DNA from: Paractinoplanes abujensis
GTDB lineage: Bacteria > Actinomycetota > Actinomycetes > Mycobacteriales > Micromonosporaceae
Direction of reading: 5' to 3'
DNA length: 64,000 bases
NCBI RefSeq assembly: GCF_014204895.1
Contig: NZ_JACHMF010000001.1
Coordinates: 4,216,001-4,280,000, forward strand
The notes beneath the pieces are model-generated. The model was not told the origin of the DNA and ran no database searches. It saw only the letters and a program-made list of their open reading frames with translations. Each line of letters begins with the position of its first letter. Within the stretch, counting starts at the first letter, position 1. A program made the position numbers and the translations under genes. Positions 40,661 through 49,928 of this stretch are shown piece by piece.

Positions 40661-42286
40661 TCAGACGCGGTAGACCGAGATCGTCTGGTTGAGCTCCTCG
40701 GCCATCCGGGCCAGCTCCTGGGCCGTCGTCTGGGTCTCGGTGGCGCCGGTGGCGGTGGCGTCGGCGGCCTGGGCCACCCCGCTGATGTTGCCGGCGATGT
40801 CGTTGGCGCTGGAGGCCGCCTCGGCGACGCTGCGCGCCATCTCGTTGGTGGTGGCCGTCTGCTCCTCGACGGCGGCCGCGATGGTGGCGGCGTGGTCGTT
40901 GATCCGGGCGGTGACCTCGGTGATCTCACCGATCGCGACGACTGCCTGCTCGGTCTCGCTCTGGATGGCGCCGATCCGGCGGGAGATGTCGTCGGTGGCT
41001 CGCGCGGTCTCCTGAGCCAGGTCCTTGACCTCGGAGGCGACCACGGCGAAGCCCTTGCCCATCTCGCCGGCCCGCGCCGCCTCGATGGTGGCGTTGAGAG
41101 CGAGCAGGTTGGTCTGCTCGGCGATCGCGGTGATCGTCTTGATCACGTTGCCGATCTCGGCCGACGACTCGCCCAGCTTGGCGACGATCTCGTTGGTGCG
41201 CTCGGCGGTCGCCGCGGCCTGCGCCGAGACGGAGGCGGCCTCGGTGGCGCTGGTCGCGATCTCCCGGATGGCCACGCCCATCTCGTCGGCGCCGGCCGCC
41301 ACGGTCTGCACGTTCAGCGAAACCGTGCCGGCGGCGTCGGACACCGTGCCGGCCTGGGCCGAGGTCTCCTCGGCGGCCGAGGACATCTGCACCGACACGG
41401 CCGACAGCTCCTCGGAGGCGGCGGCGACGTGGCGGGCGTTGTCGGCGACCTGGCGCACCGTCGAGGCCACCGACTCGGTCGACGCGTCCAGCGACAGGGC
41501 CAGCTGGGCGACCTCGTCCTTGCCGGTCAGGCCCGTACGGGCGGTCAGGTCACCGTCCTTGATCCTTTGCAGCACCTCGACGCAACGGGCCAGCGGCCTG
41601 GTGATCAGCCGGGCGATCCCGATCGCGGCGGCCACGCCGACCAGCAGCCCGGCGATGATCAGGCCGATCACGAGGTTGCGGGCGCTGGCGTAGGCGGCCG
41701 CGGCCTCCACCTTCTCCTTCTCGGCGGCCGCGACGGTCTCCTTGGCCAGGACGTCCATGGCGGCCCGGGAGGTGGCGATCAGCGGGTCCATCTCCTGCTT
41801 ACGGACGACGGCGACCTGGGCGCTCTTGTTGGCCCGGCTCAGCGGGAGCAGCCGGTCGTTGAGGATCGAGACGTACTGCGCCCACGCCTTGTCGAAGTCG
41901 GCCAGCGCCACCGCGCGGGTCGCCCCGAGCTCGAACGTCTTGTAGGTGGCCTCCGCCTTGGCCAGCGCGTCGAGGTCCTCGGTGATCGCCTTCTCGGCCA
42001 GGTCCTGGGTGGCCTTGTCGGGGGCGAAGAAGTGGTTGAGCGAGTCGATCCGGACCCGGTTGAACGCGTTGCGCACCTCGGCCATGGTGTTCAACTGCTG
42101 GGTGCCGACGTACACCTCGTTGGTGCTGTTGTTGAGGCTGGTCATCTGCGTCACCGCGAACGAGGCCACCCCCGTGCCGGTGGCCGCGACCACCAGGACC
42201 GCCGAAAGGATCTTCGTGCTCACCCGGCGATCCTGCACCCAGCCGATCACACCTCGCCGATGCACCGGCGCCTCAACCGAACTCAT
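40661..42286 (-). CDS. Methyl-accepting chemotaxis protein
   Basis: The 541-residue chemoreceptor has two membrane helices ([20 protein letters not shown] and [21 protein letters not shown]) around a four-helix-bundle sensor ([21 protein letters not shown]), a HAMP domain ([23 protein letters not shown]) and a long signalling coiled coil with the tip [35 protein letters not shown]. It senses an extracellular cue and controls CheA. Actinoplanes spores are motile, so a chemoreceptor fits such an organism. ATG 42286 has GGGGAG upstream. No other che genes are in the window. Confidence 0.95.
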   Translation of the reverse strand: MSSVEAPVHRRGVIGWVQDRRVSTKILSAVLVVAATGTGVASFAVTQMTSLNNSTNEVYVGTQQLNTMAEVRNAFNRVRIDSLNHFFAPDKATQDLAEKAITEDLDALAKAEATYKTFELGATRAVALADFDKAWAQYVSILNDRLLPLSRANKSAQVAVVRKQEMDPLIATSRAAMDVLAKETVAAAEKEKVEAAAAYASARNLVIGLIIAGLLVGVAAAIGIARLITRPLARCVEVLQRIKDGDLTARTGLTGKDEVAQLALSLDASTESVASTVRQVADNARHVAAASEELSAVSVQMSSAAEETSAQAGTVSDAAGTVSLNVQTVAAGADEMGVAIREIATSATEAASVSAQAAATAERTNEIVAKLGESSAEIGNVIKTITAIAEQTNLLALNATIEAARAGEMGKGFAVVASEVKDLAQETARATDDISRRIGAIQSETEQAVVAIGEITEVTARINDHAATIAAAVEEQTATTNEMARSVAEAASSANDIAGNISGVAQAADATATGATETQTTAQELARMAEELNQTISVYRV

Positions 42287-42518
42287 CCCACGCTCCCCGC
42301 GAATGGGCGGCCCGCCGAGGTGGGGCCGCGTCTGGGGCCTCTTGTCGGCCGCCCCGGGCCCGGATCGCAGGGGTCGGACACATGGCACCCGATTGCAACC
42401 GGCCGGTATCCGGTATGCCATCGGCGAGCCCGCGTCCAGTACCGCAACGCCGTCAGGCGCCGCCTTGGCCACGCGGCAGCCCTCCGTGGTCGGCAGGACA
42501 GGCCCTATCCTGCCGAGG

Positions 42519-43352
42519 GTGGACGACGAGCGGTTGGTCGCGGTGACGGGGAGTTCGGGGCGGGTCGGCGAGGCCGTCGCCCGGGGGCTGGCGACGGCCG
42601 GGTGGCGGGTCCGGGGCGGGGATCGTGCGCCGGGGCCATGCACGCAGGTGGTGGGTGACCTCCGGGACCCCCGGGTGCGGCAGGACCTCGTACGGGGGGC
42701 TGCGGTGGTGGTTCATGCGGCGGCCCTGCACGCGCCGCACGTCGGGGTAATGGACGACGCGGAGTTCCGGGCGGTCAACGTGGACGCCACCGAGGCGCTG
42801 CTGGCGGACGCGGCAGGCGGGCGACGGTTCGTCTACATCAGCAGCACGAGCGTGTACGGCAGCGCGCTGGTGCCGGTCGATCGGGCGGTCTGGGTCGACG
42901 AAGCGCTGGCGCCGCAGCCGCGTGACATCTACGACGAGACGAAGCTCGCGGCCGAGCGACTCGTTGCGGCCGGTCCCCTGCCGTCCGTCGTGCTGCGCAT
43001 CGCCCGATGCTTCCCGGAGCCGCTGCCCGTGCTGGCGACCCGGCTGCTGCACCGCGCCGTGCGCCTCGAGGACGTCGTGGCCGCGGTGACCGGCGTGCTG
43101 ACCCACGGCACCGTGACCGGCACGTTCACCATCGCCGGGCGCTACCCGTTCCGGCGCGACGACTGTGTGGCCCTGCATCACGACGCGGCTGGGCTCATTG
43201 CTGTACGGGCCCCCGACGTGGCCGCGGCCTTCCGGGCCCGGGGCTGGCCGCTGCCCGCGCGCCTCGACCGGGTCTACGACTCGGGCGCGGCGACGGACGC
43301 TTTCGGGTACCGGCCCGCCGAGGGCGTGCTGAGCCTGCTCCGCGGAGAGTGA
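42519..43352 (+). CDS. NAD-dependent epimerase/dehydratase family protein
   Basis: The 277-residue short-chain dehydrogenase starts at GTG 42519 with the Rossmann motif [18 protein letters not shown]. Further motifs are [26 protein letters not shown] and the catalytic [12 protein letters not shown] (Tyr-x3-Lys, here Y-DET-K). It acts on a nucleotide sugar or similar substrate using NAD(P). The C-terminus is short. It stands alone, divergent from the chemoreceptor gene. Confidence 0.85.
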   Translation: MDDERLVAVTGSSGRVGEAVARGLATAGWRVRGGDRAPGPCTQVVGDLRDPRVRQDLVRGAAVVVHAAALHAPHVGVMDDAEFRAVNVDATEALLADAAGGRRFVYISSTSVYGSALVPVDRAVWVDEALAPQPRDIYDETKLAAERLVAAGPLPSVVLRIARCFPEPLPVLATRLLHRAVRLEDVVAAVTGVLTHGTVTGTFTIAGRYPFRRDDCVALHHDAAGLIAVRAPDVAAAFRARGWPLPARLDRVYDSGAATDAFGYRPAEGVLSLLRGE

Positions 43353-43444
43353 ACATGAGAACGCCTGGCTCGCGGCGCGGCAAGATCGTCCTCAACCTGG
43401 GCTGATACGGTTCAGCCGGGCCGGAATCGGGCAAGCAGGGAATC

Positions 43445-43801
43445 ATGTCTATCGATTGTCAGGATGTGATGATCTGTCCGGCCCGGATCACCCTCGACGC
43501 GGCCCAGCTGGCCTTCTTCAACGGGCTCCCCAATGCGGCGCCGAGCGTGCAGTCCGAGCTCGGATGCGAGCTCGAACGCGGGCACGAGGGCTCCCACGCT
43601 GCGCTCGGGCAGCAGGTGGAGGCCACGATGTGGTGGGTTCAGTGGACGCTGAGCGCGTCCGAGATCAACCCGTACACCTGGTGCCCGGAGCAGCGCGACT
43701 GCCCGCTCTTCGACGGCCACCCCGGACGCCACGGCCACGAGCACGCCGAGGAGGTGAACCGGTTCAGTGATGATCAGCGCGGCGCGACGTCGAGCAGGTG
43801 A
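43445..43801 (+). CDS. Hypothetical Cys/His-containing protein
   Basis: The 118-residue protein carries several cysteines and histidines: CQDVMICPARITLD, LGCELERGHEGSHAALG and WCPEQRDCPLFDGHPGRHGHEHAE. The repeated C-x-L-x-x-GHxGxH pattern looks like a metal-binding motif and recurs in small actinobacterial proteins. No enzyme family is recognised. It overlaps the convergent small gene by 28 bases. Metal binding is inferred only from residue pattern. Confidence 0.55.
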   Translation: MSIDCQDVMICPARITLDAAQLAFFNGLPNAAPSVQSELGCELERGHEGSHAALGQQVEATMWWVQWTLSASEINPYTWCPEQRDCPLFDGHPGRHGHEHAEEVNRFSDDQRGATSSR

Positions 43802-44028
43802 TCGTCGCGGATCTGCGCCACCACGGCCAGCGCCATCTGCCGGCCCCACTCCACGGACGCGTAGTCGCGCAGGACGACGGGCACGCCGACCCCCAGGCGT
43901 TCCGCGATGTCGGCCAGGCGTTCGGCCACTTCCGCCTCGACCGCCTCCCGCTCGATCTGCACGCCGTGCTCACGCAGCGTCGCGACGAAGCCGTCCACGA
44001 GATCGATGATGCTGGTACCTGTCGTCAT
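43774..44028 (-). CDS. Small hypothetical protein
   Basis: The 84-residue protein starts at ATG 44028 with MTTGTSIIDLVDGFVATLRE and continues in helices (REAVEAEVAERLADIAERLGVGVP, WGRQMALAVVAQIRDD). It is soluble and acidic. It resembles short accessory or antitoxin-like proteins only in size. It is convergent with the Cys/His protein and overlaps it. Confidence 0.5.
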   Translation of the reverse strand: MTTGTSIIDLVDGFVATLREHGVQIEREAVEAEVAERLADIAERLGVGVPVVLRDYASVEWGRQMALAVVAQIRDDHLLDVAPR

Positions 44029-44196
44029 CCCTGCCACCCCGTAGTCATGATCAGTGATCAGAGTGTGAGCCGCGGGAACCGCAATCGCGCGACGACGCGT
44101 ACCCAAGATCAGTTTCTCCACCGCCGGGGGTCGTCCGGCCGGCCACCCCACCGTCGGCCGGACGGCTCCCCCGCCCGCGCCGACTAGCGTGGGGAG

Positions 44197-44865
44197 GTGC
44201 TCACCGAAGCCTCCCTGCACGCCGGCGTGGACGAACTCAGCCGGCGCGAACCCGTCTTCGCGGCCGTCGTGGAGCGCCACGGCATGCCCGTGCTGTGGGA
44301 CCGGGAGCCCGGCTTCCCGTCGCTGCTGCACATCATGCTCGAACAGCAGGTGTCGCTGGCCTCGGCGCGGGCCGTCTTCGACCGCTTACGCGCGCAGGCC
44401 GGCCCGCTGACCCCGGAAAGCCTGCTCGCCCTGGACGACCAGCAGCTGCGCGCGGTCGGCTTCAGCCGGCAGAAGACCCGGTACGCCCGGGCCGCGGCCA
44501 CCGCCGTCCTCGAGGGCACCCTGAACCTCGACGAGCTGGCCACCCTCGACGACGCCGAGGTCGACCGGCAGCTGCAGGCCCTGCCCGGCATCGGCCCGTG
44601 GACGTCGACGATCTACCGGCTCTCGGTGCTGGGCCGGCCCGACGCGTGGCCCGCCGGCGACCTGGCCGTCATCGCGGCGATCGCCGAACTGTGGCAGCTG
44701 CCGGCCCTGCCCTCCCCCGCCGAGACCACCCTGCGCGCCGAACCCTGGCGCCCGTGGCGTGCGGTCGCGGCCCGCATCCTGTGGCAGCACTACCTGGGCC
44801 GCCTCAAGCCAGGCGGAACGCCACCCGTAAGCCGGCCAGAACCGTCGCCGGATCGTCCAGCATGA
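44197..44865 (+). CDS. DNA-3-methyladenine glycosylase II (AlkA-like HhH-GPD)
   Basis: The 222-residue HhH-GPD glycosylase has HIMLEQQVSLASARAVFDRLR and the helix-hairpin-helix LPGIGPWTSTIYRLSVLGRPDAWPAGDLAV, ending in the catalytic aspartate. It lacks the iron-sulfur cluster cysteines of MutY/EndoIII. It removes alkylated bases such as 3-methyladenine from DNA. It starts at GTG 44197. Its C-terminus overlaps the DUF6461 gene on the other strand by 62 bases. Confidence 0.85.
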   Translation: MLTEASLHAGVDELSRREPVFAAVVERHGMPVLWDREPGFPSLLHIMLEQQVSLASARAVFDRLRAQAGPLTPESLLALDDQQLRAVGFSRQKTRYARAAATAVLEGTLNLDELATLDDAEVDRQLQALPGIGPWTSTIYRLSVLGRPDAWPAGDLAVIAAIAELWQLPALPSPAETTLRAEPWRPWRAVAARILWQHYLGRLKPGGTPPVSRPEPSPDRPA

Positions 44866-46615
44866 GCGCGGTCCGCAGCGGGTCGAGGACCGCCACCAGC
44901 GGATTGTCGTGGCGCGCGCCCAGCACGGCGCCCAGCGCGAGCACAGCGGGCTCGATCCGCGGCGGCGCACCGGGATCCGCGTCGGTCTGAAAACTGGCCG
45001 TGCGGATCAGGCTCTCCTTCGGCACCCCCTGCCACCGGGCGAAGGCGGCCTCGAAGTCGGCGAACCACGGCGGCGGCGGGTCACCGCGCTCGAGTGCGGA
45101 CACTCCCGCCTCAACCCAGTCCGCACCGATCAGACCGGCGCGGGTGCAGCAGGCCCGAACCGCCCAGGCCGCCATCGCGCGCTGCGTCCGCGGATCCGCC
45201 GCCGCGATCCGATCGAGCACTTCACGGTCGGCTCGAGCCAGGTCAGCGGCGTACATCCGCACCTCGGGATCCAGCAGCCGCTCATCGGCCGGGACGCGGC
45301 CGCCCCAGCGGCGCTCCGCCTCCTGACGGTCGTACTCCGCCCACTCCCGTTCGCGGCGTTCCCGCTTGCGGCGCACGGCGGCGCGTTCGACCGGCGGCTC
45401 CCCCGGCGGCGGGATCACCACGCCCGCCAGGTCGGGGAAGTCGCGCCGCAGGTCGGCGAACAGGGCCGGCCACGCACCGCCGCCGGCGCCCTCGGCCCTG
45501 GCGAACGCCCAGCACAGGTCGGCCACGGGCCCGTGCGAATCCCACCCCACCACCAGCGCCCGCGCGTTGTTGCGCCGCTGATCCTCGTCGAACCACGGCG
45601 GCAGCACCGAACGCAAGTGGGCGTCCATCCGGTCCTCGACCAGCCGCACCTCCTCGGGCGGGACCAGCTCGCCCCGGCGTACCCGGTCGCGGATCGGCGC
45701 CAGCCACGCCTCACCGGACAGGCCGGCCATCCGGAACGGCCGCTCCCAGGCCCAGCGGGCCATCCGCTCGATCAGCTCCGCCGGCGCGTACGCGATCGCC
45801 GTGGCCAGCTCGCGATCCTCCCGGAACAGCCGTACCCCGGCCGAGCCGAGCGCCCTGATCCGCGGATCGCTGACGTCGCGCTCACCCCACCGGTCGAAGT
45901 CGCCCTCGGGCACCGTGTCGTCGGCGTGGGCCGCCAGCTCCTCCCGCACCTCGTCGTACCAGGGCCGGGCCGCGGCGTCCGGCCCGACGCCGGCGCAGGA
46001 GAACGTCGCGTTCGCGAGGAAGTCCGCATCCCAGCGCACGCCGGTGATCCGCTCCATCAGCGCGAGCGCCCGTTCCAGGTACTCCTCGTCGTACTCCTCC
46101 GCCCACAGCTCGTCGTCCGGGGCGGCAGCGGTGACGAACCCGAGCTCCGCCAGCAGCCCGTCGAGGCGGCCGGGGTCGTCGCCGTAGCGTCCCGGCGGGT
46201 GTCCCGGGTCGAACACGACGATCCGGCGGCCGTCGAGCGCGAACGAGAACTGCGGCGTGGTGTTCTCGTTGAAGTAGAGCGACACCATCTCGCCGCCCGC
46301 CGACAACACCCGCACGACCTCGTCGCCGGTGCACAGAAACCCGTTGGGTTCAATGATCATCGCCCAGTCTCCGGCCCGGGTCACGGCGACGTAGTCCAGC
46401 TCCGTCGGATGCTCCGCGCCGCGCTCGTCGACCCACGTGCGGATCGGGCCGGCGCCGCTCAGAGCCCGTCCGGAGCCTCTTACCGGCACCGGATCGGCCC
46501 CACCGAGCCGTTCGATCACTTCGTCCGGTTCCAGCCCCCGTACGAAGGTCAGGCAGAAGTTCAGGTCCAGCGCGTAGGTCTCGATCGCCCACGCGTAATC
46601 CGCCGCCACCACCAT
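44804..46615 (-). CDS. DUF6461-domain protein
   Basis: The 603-residue protein begins with a DUF6461-type segment: DYAWAIETYALDLNFCLTFVRGLEPDEVIERLGG, then DYVAVTRAGDWAMIIEPNGFLCTGDEVVRVLS and YFNENTTPQFSFALDGRRIVVFDPG. The C-terminal 350 residues are helical, charged and of unknown fold, with RRKRERREREWAEYDRQEAERRW as a likely coiled coil. DUF6461 proteins occur next to toxin or kinase genes in streptomycetes, but no activity is known. ATG 46615 fits (MVVAADYAW). It is unusually long. Confidence 0.65.
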   Translation of the reverse strand: MVVAADYAWAIETYALDLNFCLTFVRGLEPDEVIERLGGADPVPVRGSGRALSGAGPIRTWVDERGAEHPTELDYVAVTRAGDWAMIIEPNGFLCTGDEVVRVLSAGGEMVSLYFNENTTPQFSFALDGRRIVVFDPGHPPGRYGDDPGRLDGLLAELGFVTAAAPDDELWAEEYDEEYLERALALMERITGVRWDADFLANATFSCAGVGPDAAARPWYDEVREELAAHADDTVPEGDFDRWGERDVSDPRIRALGSAGVRLFREDRELATAIAYAPAELIERMARWAWERPFRMAGLSGEAWLAPIRDRVRRGELVPPEEVRLVEDRMDAHLRSVLPPWFDEDQRRNNARALVVGWDSHGPVADLCWAFARAEGAGGGAWPALFADLRRDFPDLAGVVIPPPGEPPVERAAVRRKRERREREWAEYDRQEAERRWGGRVPADERLLDPEVRMYAADLARADREVLDRIAAADPRTQRAMAAWAVRACCTRAGLIGADWVEAGVSALERGDPPPPWFADFEAAFARWQGVPKESLIRTASFQTDADPGAPPRIEPAVLALGAVLGARHDNPLVAVLDPLRTALMLDDPATVLAGLRVAFRLA

Positions 46616-46697
46616 CCCGCCAGCCTGCTCGCTCTCGCCGGGCCGGGCGCCGGAAATCTATGATTGTCCATGCTGGATCGCCACCGGGAGGACGCTG

Positions 46698-47462
46698 GTG
46701 AACATCGACGTGCCGCACACGGCGAGGATCTGGAACTACTGGCTGGGCGGAACCGACAACTACCCCGCCGACCGGGCCGTGGGCGATCAGGTGCGGCAGT
46801 TCCTGCCCGACATCGTGGCCTCCGCCCGCGCCGACCGGGCGTTCCTGCAGCGAGCCGTCCGTTTCCTGGCCGCCGACGCCGGCATCCGCCAGTTCCTGGA
46901 CATCGGGGCGGGGCTGCCCACCGCGAACAACACGCACGAGGTGGCGCGGGCGATCGCGCCGCAAAGCCGGGTCGTGTACGTGGACAACGACCCGCTGGTG
47001 CTCACTCATGCACGCGCGTTGCTGCACGGCGAGGCCGAATACGTCGACGCGGATGTGCGCGACACGAGTGGCATCCTGGAAGCCGCGCGGCAAACGCTCA
47101 CCTTCGAGCAACCGGTCGCGGTCCTCCTGCTCGGGGTGCTCAACTTCGTCGCGAGCGACCAGGAGACGTACGGGATCGTCGGTCGTCTCCTGGCGGCCGT
47201 GCCCCCCGGCAGCTATCTGGCCGTGGCCCACCCGACGCTCGAGGTGCGGCCCGAGGAGTCCGCGGCGGCCGCCCGGCAGTGGAACGCGACGGCCACCCCG
47301 CCCATCACGCTGCGCCGCAAAGACCAGATGCTGCGCTGGTTCGACGGGCTTGAACTGCTCGAACCCGGGGTAGTCACGTGCACGCAGTGGCGGCCCGAGC
47401 CCGGCGACCCCGCAGCCGGCACTGAGGTCTACCAGTTCGGTGGGGTCGCCCGGAAACCGTAG
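46698..47462 (+). CDS. SAM-dependent methyltransferase, DUF574 family
   Basis: The 254-residue protein shows the DUF574 signature at the start, VPHTARIWNYWLGGTDNYPADRAVG, and SAM motif I FLDIGAGLPTANNTHEVAR. It continues VVYVDNDPLVLTHARALL and VLLLGVLNFVAS. Streptomyces carry dozens of this family; no substrate is known for most. GTG 46698 is the start. It is followed after ten bases by the PPOX protein. Confidence 0.9.
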   Translation: MNIDVPHTARIWNYWLGGTDNYPADRAVGDQVRQFLPDIVASARADRAFLQRAVRFLAADAGIRQFLDIGAGLPTANNTHEVARAIAPQSRVVYVDNDPLVLTHARALLHGEAEYVDADVRDTSGILEAARQTLTFEQPVAVLLLGVLNFVASDQETYGIVGRLLAAVPPGSYLAVAHPTLEVRPEESAAAARQWNATATPPITLRRKDQMLRWFDGLELLEPGVVTCTQWRPEPGDPAAGTEVYQFGGVARKP

Positions 47463-47471
47463 GGTCTGATC

Positions 47472-47879
47472 ATGTCTACCGAAGCTCTGCCCGAGCACGT
47501 CGCCGCCATGCTGCGGCAGCCCAACCCGGCCGTGATGGCCACCCTGGCCAAAGACGGGCGTCCCGTCAGCGTGGCCACCTGGTATCTGCTGGAGGACGAC
47601 GGGCGGGTGCTGCTCAACCTCGACGGCGGCCGGGCCCGGCTCAAGCACCTGCAACGCGACCCGCGGGTGTCACTGACCGTGCTCGACAAGGACGACTGGT
47701 ACACCCACGTCAGCCTGCAGGGCCGGGTCGAGGAACTCACCGACGACGTCGGACTGCAGGACATCGACGCGCTGTCACGGCACTACGGCGGCAACCCCTA
47801 CCCCAACCGGGAACGGGCCCGGGTCAGCGGGCGGCTGGTGATCGAGCGCTGGCACGTGTGGGGCGCGCTCGCCTCCTAA
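47472..47879 (+). CDS. PPOX-class flavin/F420-dependent oxidoreductase
   Basis: The 135-residue split beta-barrel protein has NPAVMATLAKDGRPVSVATWYLLEDDGRVLLNLDGGRARLKHL, the typical strand for binding FMN or F420, then VSLTVLDKDDWYTHVSLQGRVEEL and RVSGRLVIERWHVWG. F420-dependent members reduce activated alkenes in actinobacteria. ATG 47472 is the start. It stands ten bases behind the methyltransferase gene and probably shares its transcript. Confidence 0.85.
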   Translation: MSTEALPEHVAAMLRQPNPAVMATLAKDGRPVSVATWYLLEDDGRVLLNLDGGRARLKHLQRDPRVSLTVLDKDDWYTHVSLQGRVEELTDDVGLQDIDALSRHYGGNPYPNRERARVSGRLVIERWHVWGALAS

Positions 47880-48163
47880 TTGCCCATCCTCAGCAGGGCG
47901 TTGCCGCCCAGCAACACCAGGTCGGCGCCGGCCACCAGGGCCATGCTCAGGTGCAGCCGGCGCGCCGCCTGCTCCGGGTCCTTCTCGACCAGACCCCGTA
48001 CGAGAAACACGGCCGCGGCGCCCACCAGCGGGATGCCGACCAGCAGCAGGTAACCCACCGACGAGGGCGTGCGGCCGCTGTTGACCAGCAGCGCAATCAT
48101 CACCGTGGGCACGATGCCGAAAATCACCAGGGCGAGCCCGCCGTACCATCGCAGCGCTGTCAC
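47876..48163 (-). CDS. Small membrane protein with three helices
   Basis: The 95-residue protein starts at GTG 48163 and has hydrophobic segments WYGGLALVIFGIVPTVMIALLV, VGYLLLVGIPLVGAAAVFLV and LSMALVAGADLVLLGG. The loop VRGLVEKDPEQAARRLH is charged. No family is recognised. Its stop overlaps the PPOX end by four bases on the opposite strand. Confidence 0.6.
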   Translation of the reverse strand: MTALRWYGGLALVIFGIVPTVMIALLVNSGRTPSSVGYLLLVGIPLVGAAAVFLVRGLVEKDPEQAARRLHLSMALVAGADLVLLGGNALLRMGN

Positions 48164-48247
48164 GGCGTCGATGGTAGCCGCGGCGGCGCGGGTGCCGGCG
48201 TACCGCCCGCGGCGAGCAGGCAGGAGCGCGTCTGCGAAGGTCGACGG

Positions 48248-48592
48248 GTGCTGATCTACAAGATTCTGCTGCCCTCGGAGTGGGCGGCGTTCGAGGCCGA
48301 CGGCCGTTTCGACGGTTCCCCGTTCGACCACAGCAGCGGGTTCATCCACTGCTCGAGCCGTGAACACGTCGGTGAGACCGCGCGGCTGGTGTTCGGCCAG
48401 GAGCCGAAGCTTGTGCTGCTGGCCATCGAGACGGAGCCGCTCGGGGCGACCCTGCGGTGGGAGGAGGCACCCGATCGAGGCGTTTTGTTCCCGCACATCT
48501 ACGGCGAGCTGCCGAGGTCAGCCGTGACCGCGGTGTACGAGGCGGCCGGAGCCGCGGACGTGGACCGGGTCCTGCCGCCCGCGGTCACCTGA
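48248..48592 (+). CDS. DUF952 family protein
   Basis: The 114-residue protein matches DUF952: VLIYKILLPSEWAAFEADGRF, the motif DHSSGFIHCSSREHVGETARLVF, LVLLAIETEPLGATLRWEEAP and FPHIYGELPRSAVTAV. The family has a compact fold with an invariant H-C-S motif; no activity is known. The start is GTG 48248. It overlaps the YndJ-DUF1990 gene end by eight bases on the other strand. Confidence 0.85.
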   Translation: MLIYKILLPSEWAAFEADGRFDGSPFDHSSGFIHCSSREHVGETARLVFGQEPKLVLLAIETEPLGATLRWEEAPDRGVLFPHIYGELPRSAVTAVYEAAGAADVDRVLPPAVT

Positions 48593-49796
48593 CCGGCAGC
48601 CGGTCCGCGTGGGCCAGCGCCCGGGCGCAGCGAGCGATGAAGATCCACTGTGCGACCGGCACGAGCGGCCCGGCGAGCCGGCTGATCAGGCGGGCCGGCT
48701 TGGCCGTGACCCGCACCTGGAAATGCACGGAGTCGTCCGCGCCGAGCAGAACCGTGAAGCGCTCGTCGCCCTCGAAGGTGTGCCCCGGCAACGCCAGATA
48801 GTGCAAAGACGTGCGGTTCTCGGCGCGCACAACGTCGAGCACCTCACACGGCTCCGGCACTCGGAACCGGCCGAACCCCAGGTCGGACCGCATGTGCTGC
48901 CCCTCGAAAGCCGGCGGCGTCCCCGGCTCCACCCAGGCCCACGAACGGCGGTGCATCTCCCACGCCAGCAGCGCCTGCGACGCCAGCTCGAACCGCTCCC
49001 GGCCGGCGCCGATGCGATGCGTCCACACGTGCGTCTGCGCCCGCTCCGCGTAGGCGACGAACAACGCGGTGAGCACGGCGGCCGCATTGAGCACCCCATG
49101 CGTCAGCACCATCCACGTCAGGTTGAGATGCGGCAGGTCGACGACCTGCCCCGACGCGTACAGCAAGGCCAGCCCCATCGTGACGATGCTCAGGGCCAGC
49201 AAGAACCGAAAAGCTTTCCCCGTACGCGAGGCGATCGCCAGCCACAGCCCTGAGCTCAGCAGAGCCGCCCCCAGCAACTCGATCAGGTCACCGGTCTGCC
49301 CACCCACCAGAAACCCCACGCCGACCAGCCCGACCCCCGCCGGCGCCAGCACTTTCCGCTCATCGGTCAGCGCGAGCAGCACCATCGCACCGAACCCGGC
49401 AACATGAAAGTGCGCGGCCGTGAGCCCAAGAATCCCCGGCGGAAACCCGAGCAGCGCATACCCCGCCCGCTCGGCCGCAAGGCCCGCCGCCGCCACGGGC
49501 AGGCAGGCCGCCGCAAAAGCCACAAGCCGGTCACGCCACACCACCAGGGGAACCACACAGCAGCCCACCAGGTAGGGAACACACAGCAATCCCGCCGCCC
49601 ACCCCCGCGGCAAAACCATCGCGACCACGGCCGGCACCGCCACCACCGGCCACCAACGCACCACCAGCGCCCGCAGACGGTGCACCCGCTCGGCGCGCCC
49701 GCCGAGGGCACCCAGCCCGAGTGGCACGAACAGCAGAACGCACACCGCGACCACCACGTAAAGCCCGGCCCAGCCGGGCCCGGTCAGCCGGTCCAT
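48585..49796 (-). CDS. YndJ-like membrane protein fused to DUF1990 domain
   Basis: The 403-residue protein has an N-terminal membrane part of about eight helices (LYVVVAVCVLLFVPLGLGAL, FPPGILGLTAAHFHVAGFGAMVLLAL, LNLTWMVLTHGVLNAAAVLTAL) like YndJ transporters. The C-terminal 150 residues are DUF1990: RIGAGRERFELASQALLAWEMHRRSW, FRVPEPCEVLDVVRAENR, YLALPGHTFEGDERFTVLL and DSVHFQVRVTAKPARLISRLAGPLVPVAQ. Separate proteins are known for each; the join suggests linked function. Two palindromes lie 14-41 bases before ATG 49796. Confidence 0.75.
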   Translation of the reverse strand: MDRLTGPGWAGLYVVVAVCVLLFVPLGLGALGGRAERVHRLRALVVRWWPVVAVPAVVAMVLPRGWAAGLLCVPYLVGCCVVPLVVWRDRLVAFAAACLPVAAAGLAAERAGYALLGFPPGILGLTAAHFHVAGFGAMVLLALTDERKVLAPAGVGLVGVGFLVGGQTGDLIELLGAALLSSGLWLAIASRTGKAFRFLLALSIVTMGLALLYASGQVVDLPHLNLTWMVLTHGVLNAAAVLTALFVAYAERAQTHVWTHRIGAGRERFELASQALLAWEMHRRSWAWVEPGTPPAFEGQHMRSDLGFGRFRVPEPCEVLDVVRAENRTSLHYLALPGHTFEGDERFTVLLGADDSVHFQVRVTAKPARLISRLAGPLVPVAQWIFIARCARALAHADRLPVR

Positions 49797-49810
49797 GACG
49801 CCCCACCTTC

Positions 49811-49838
49811 TTGAACGCGTTCAACTGAACATGTTCAA
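49811..49838. promoter_or_regulatory. Twin palindromic operator
   Basis: TTGAACGCGTTCAA at 49811-49824 and TGAACATGTTCA at 49826-49837 are both perfect palindromes sharing AAC-N2-GTT. They lie one base apart, starting 15 bases upstream of the YndJ-DUF1990 start. The pattern TnnAACnnGTTnnA matches the KstR-type TetR consensus used in steroid catabolism genes of actinobacteria, but no KstR or sterol gene is visible here. A TetR-type repressor dimer pair is the best guess. Confidence 0.6.
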
Positions 49839-49928
49839 GATAGCATGCGACACCACGACCTCCTGATCAGACGGGTTCGGACAGCATCACGCAGTCAGCG
49901 AGCAACAAACGCACGTCCGCACCCACCC

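Noticed and set aside
43355..43405. 16-codon peptide MRTPGSRRGKIVLNLG after the epimerase gene
   Set aside because: Too short and without context or a ribosome site.
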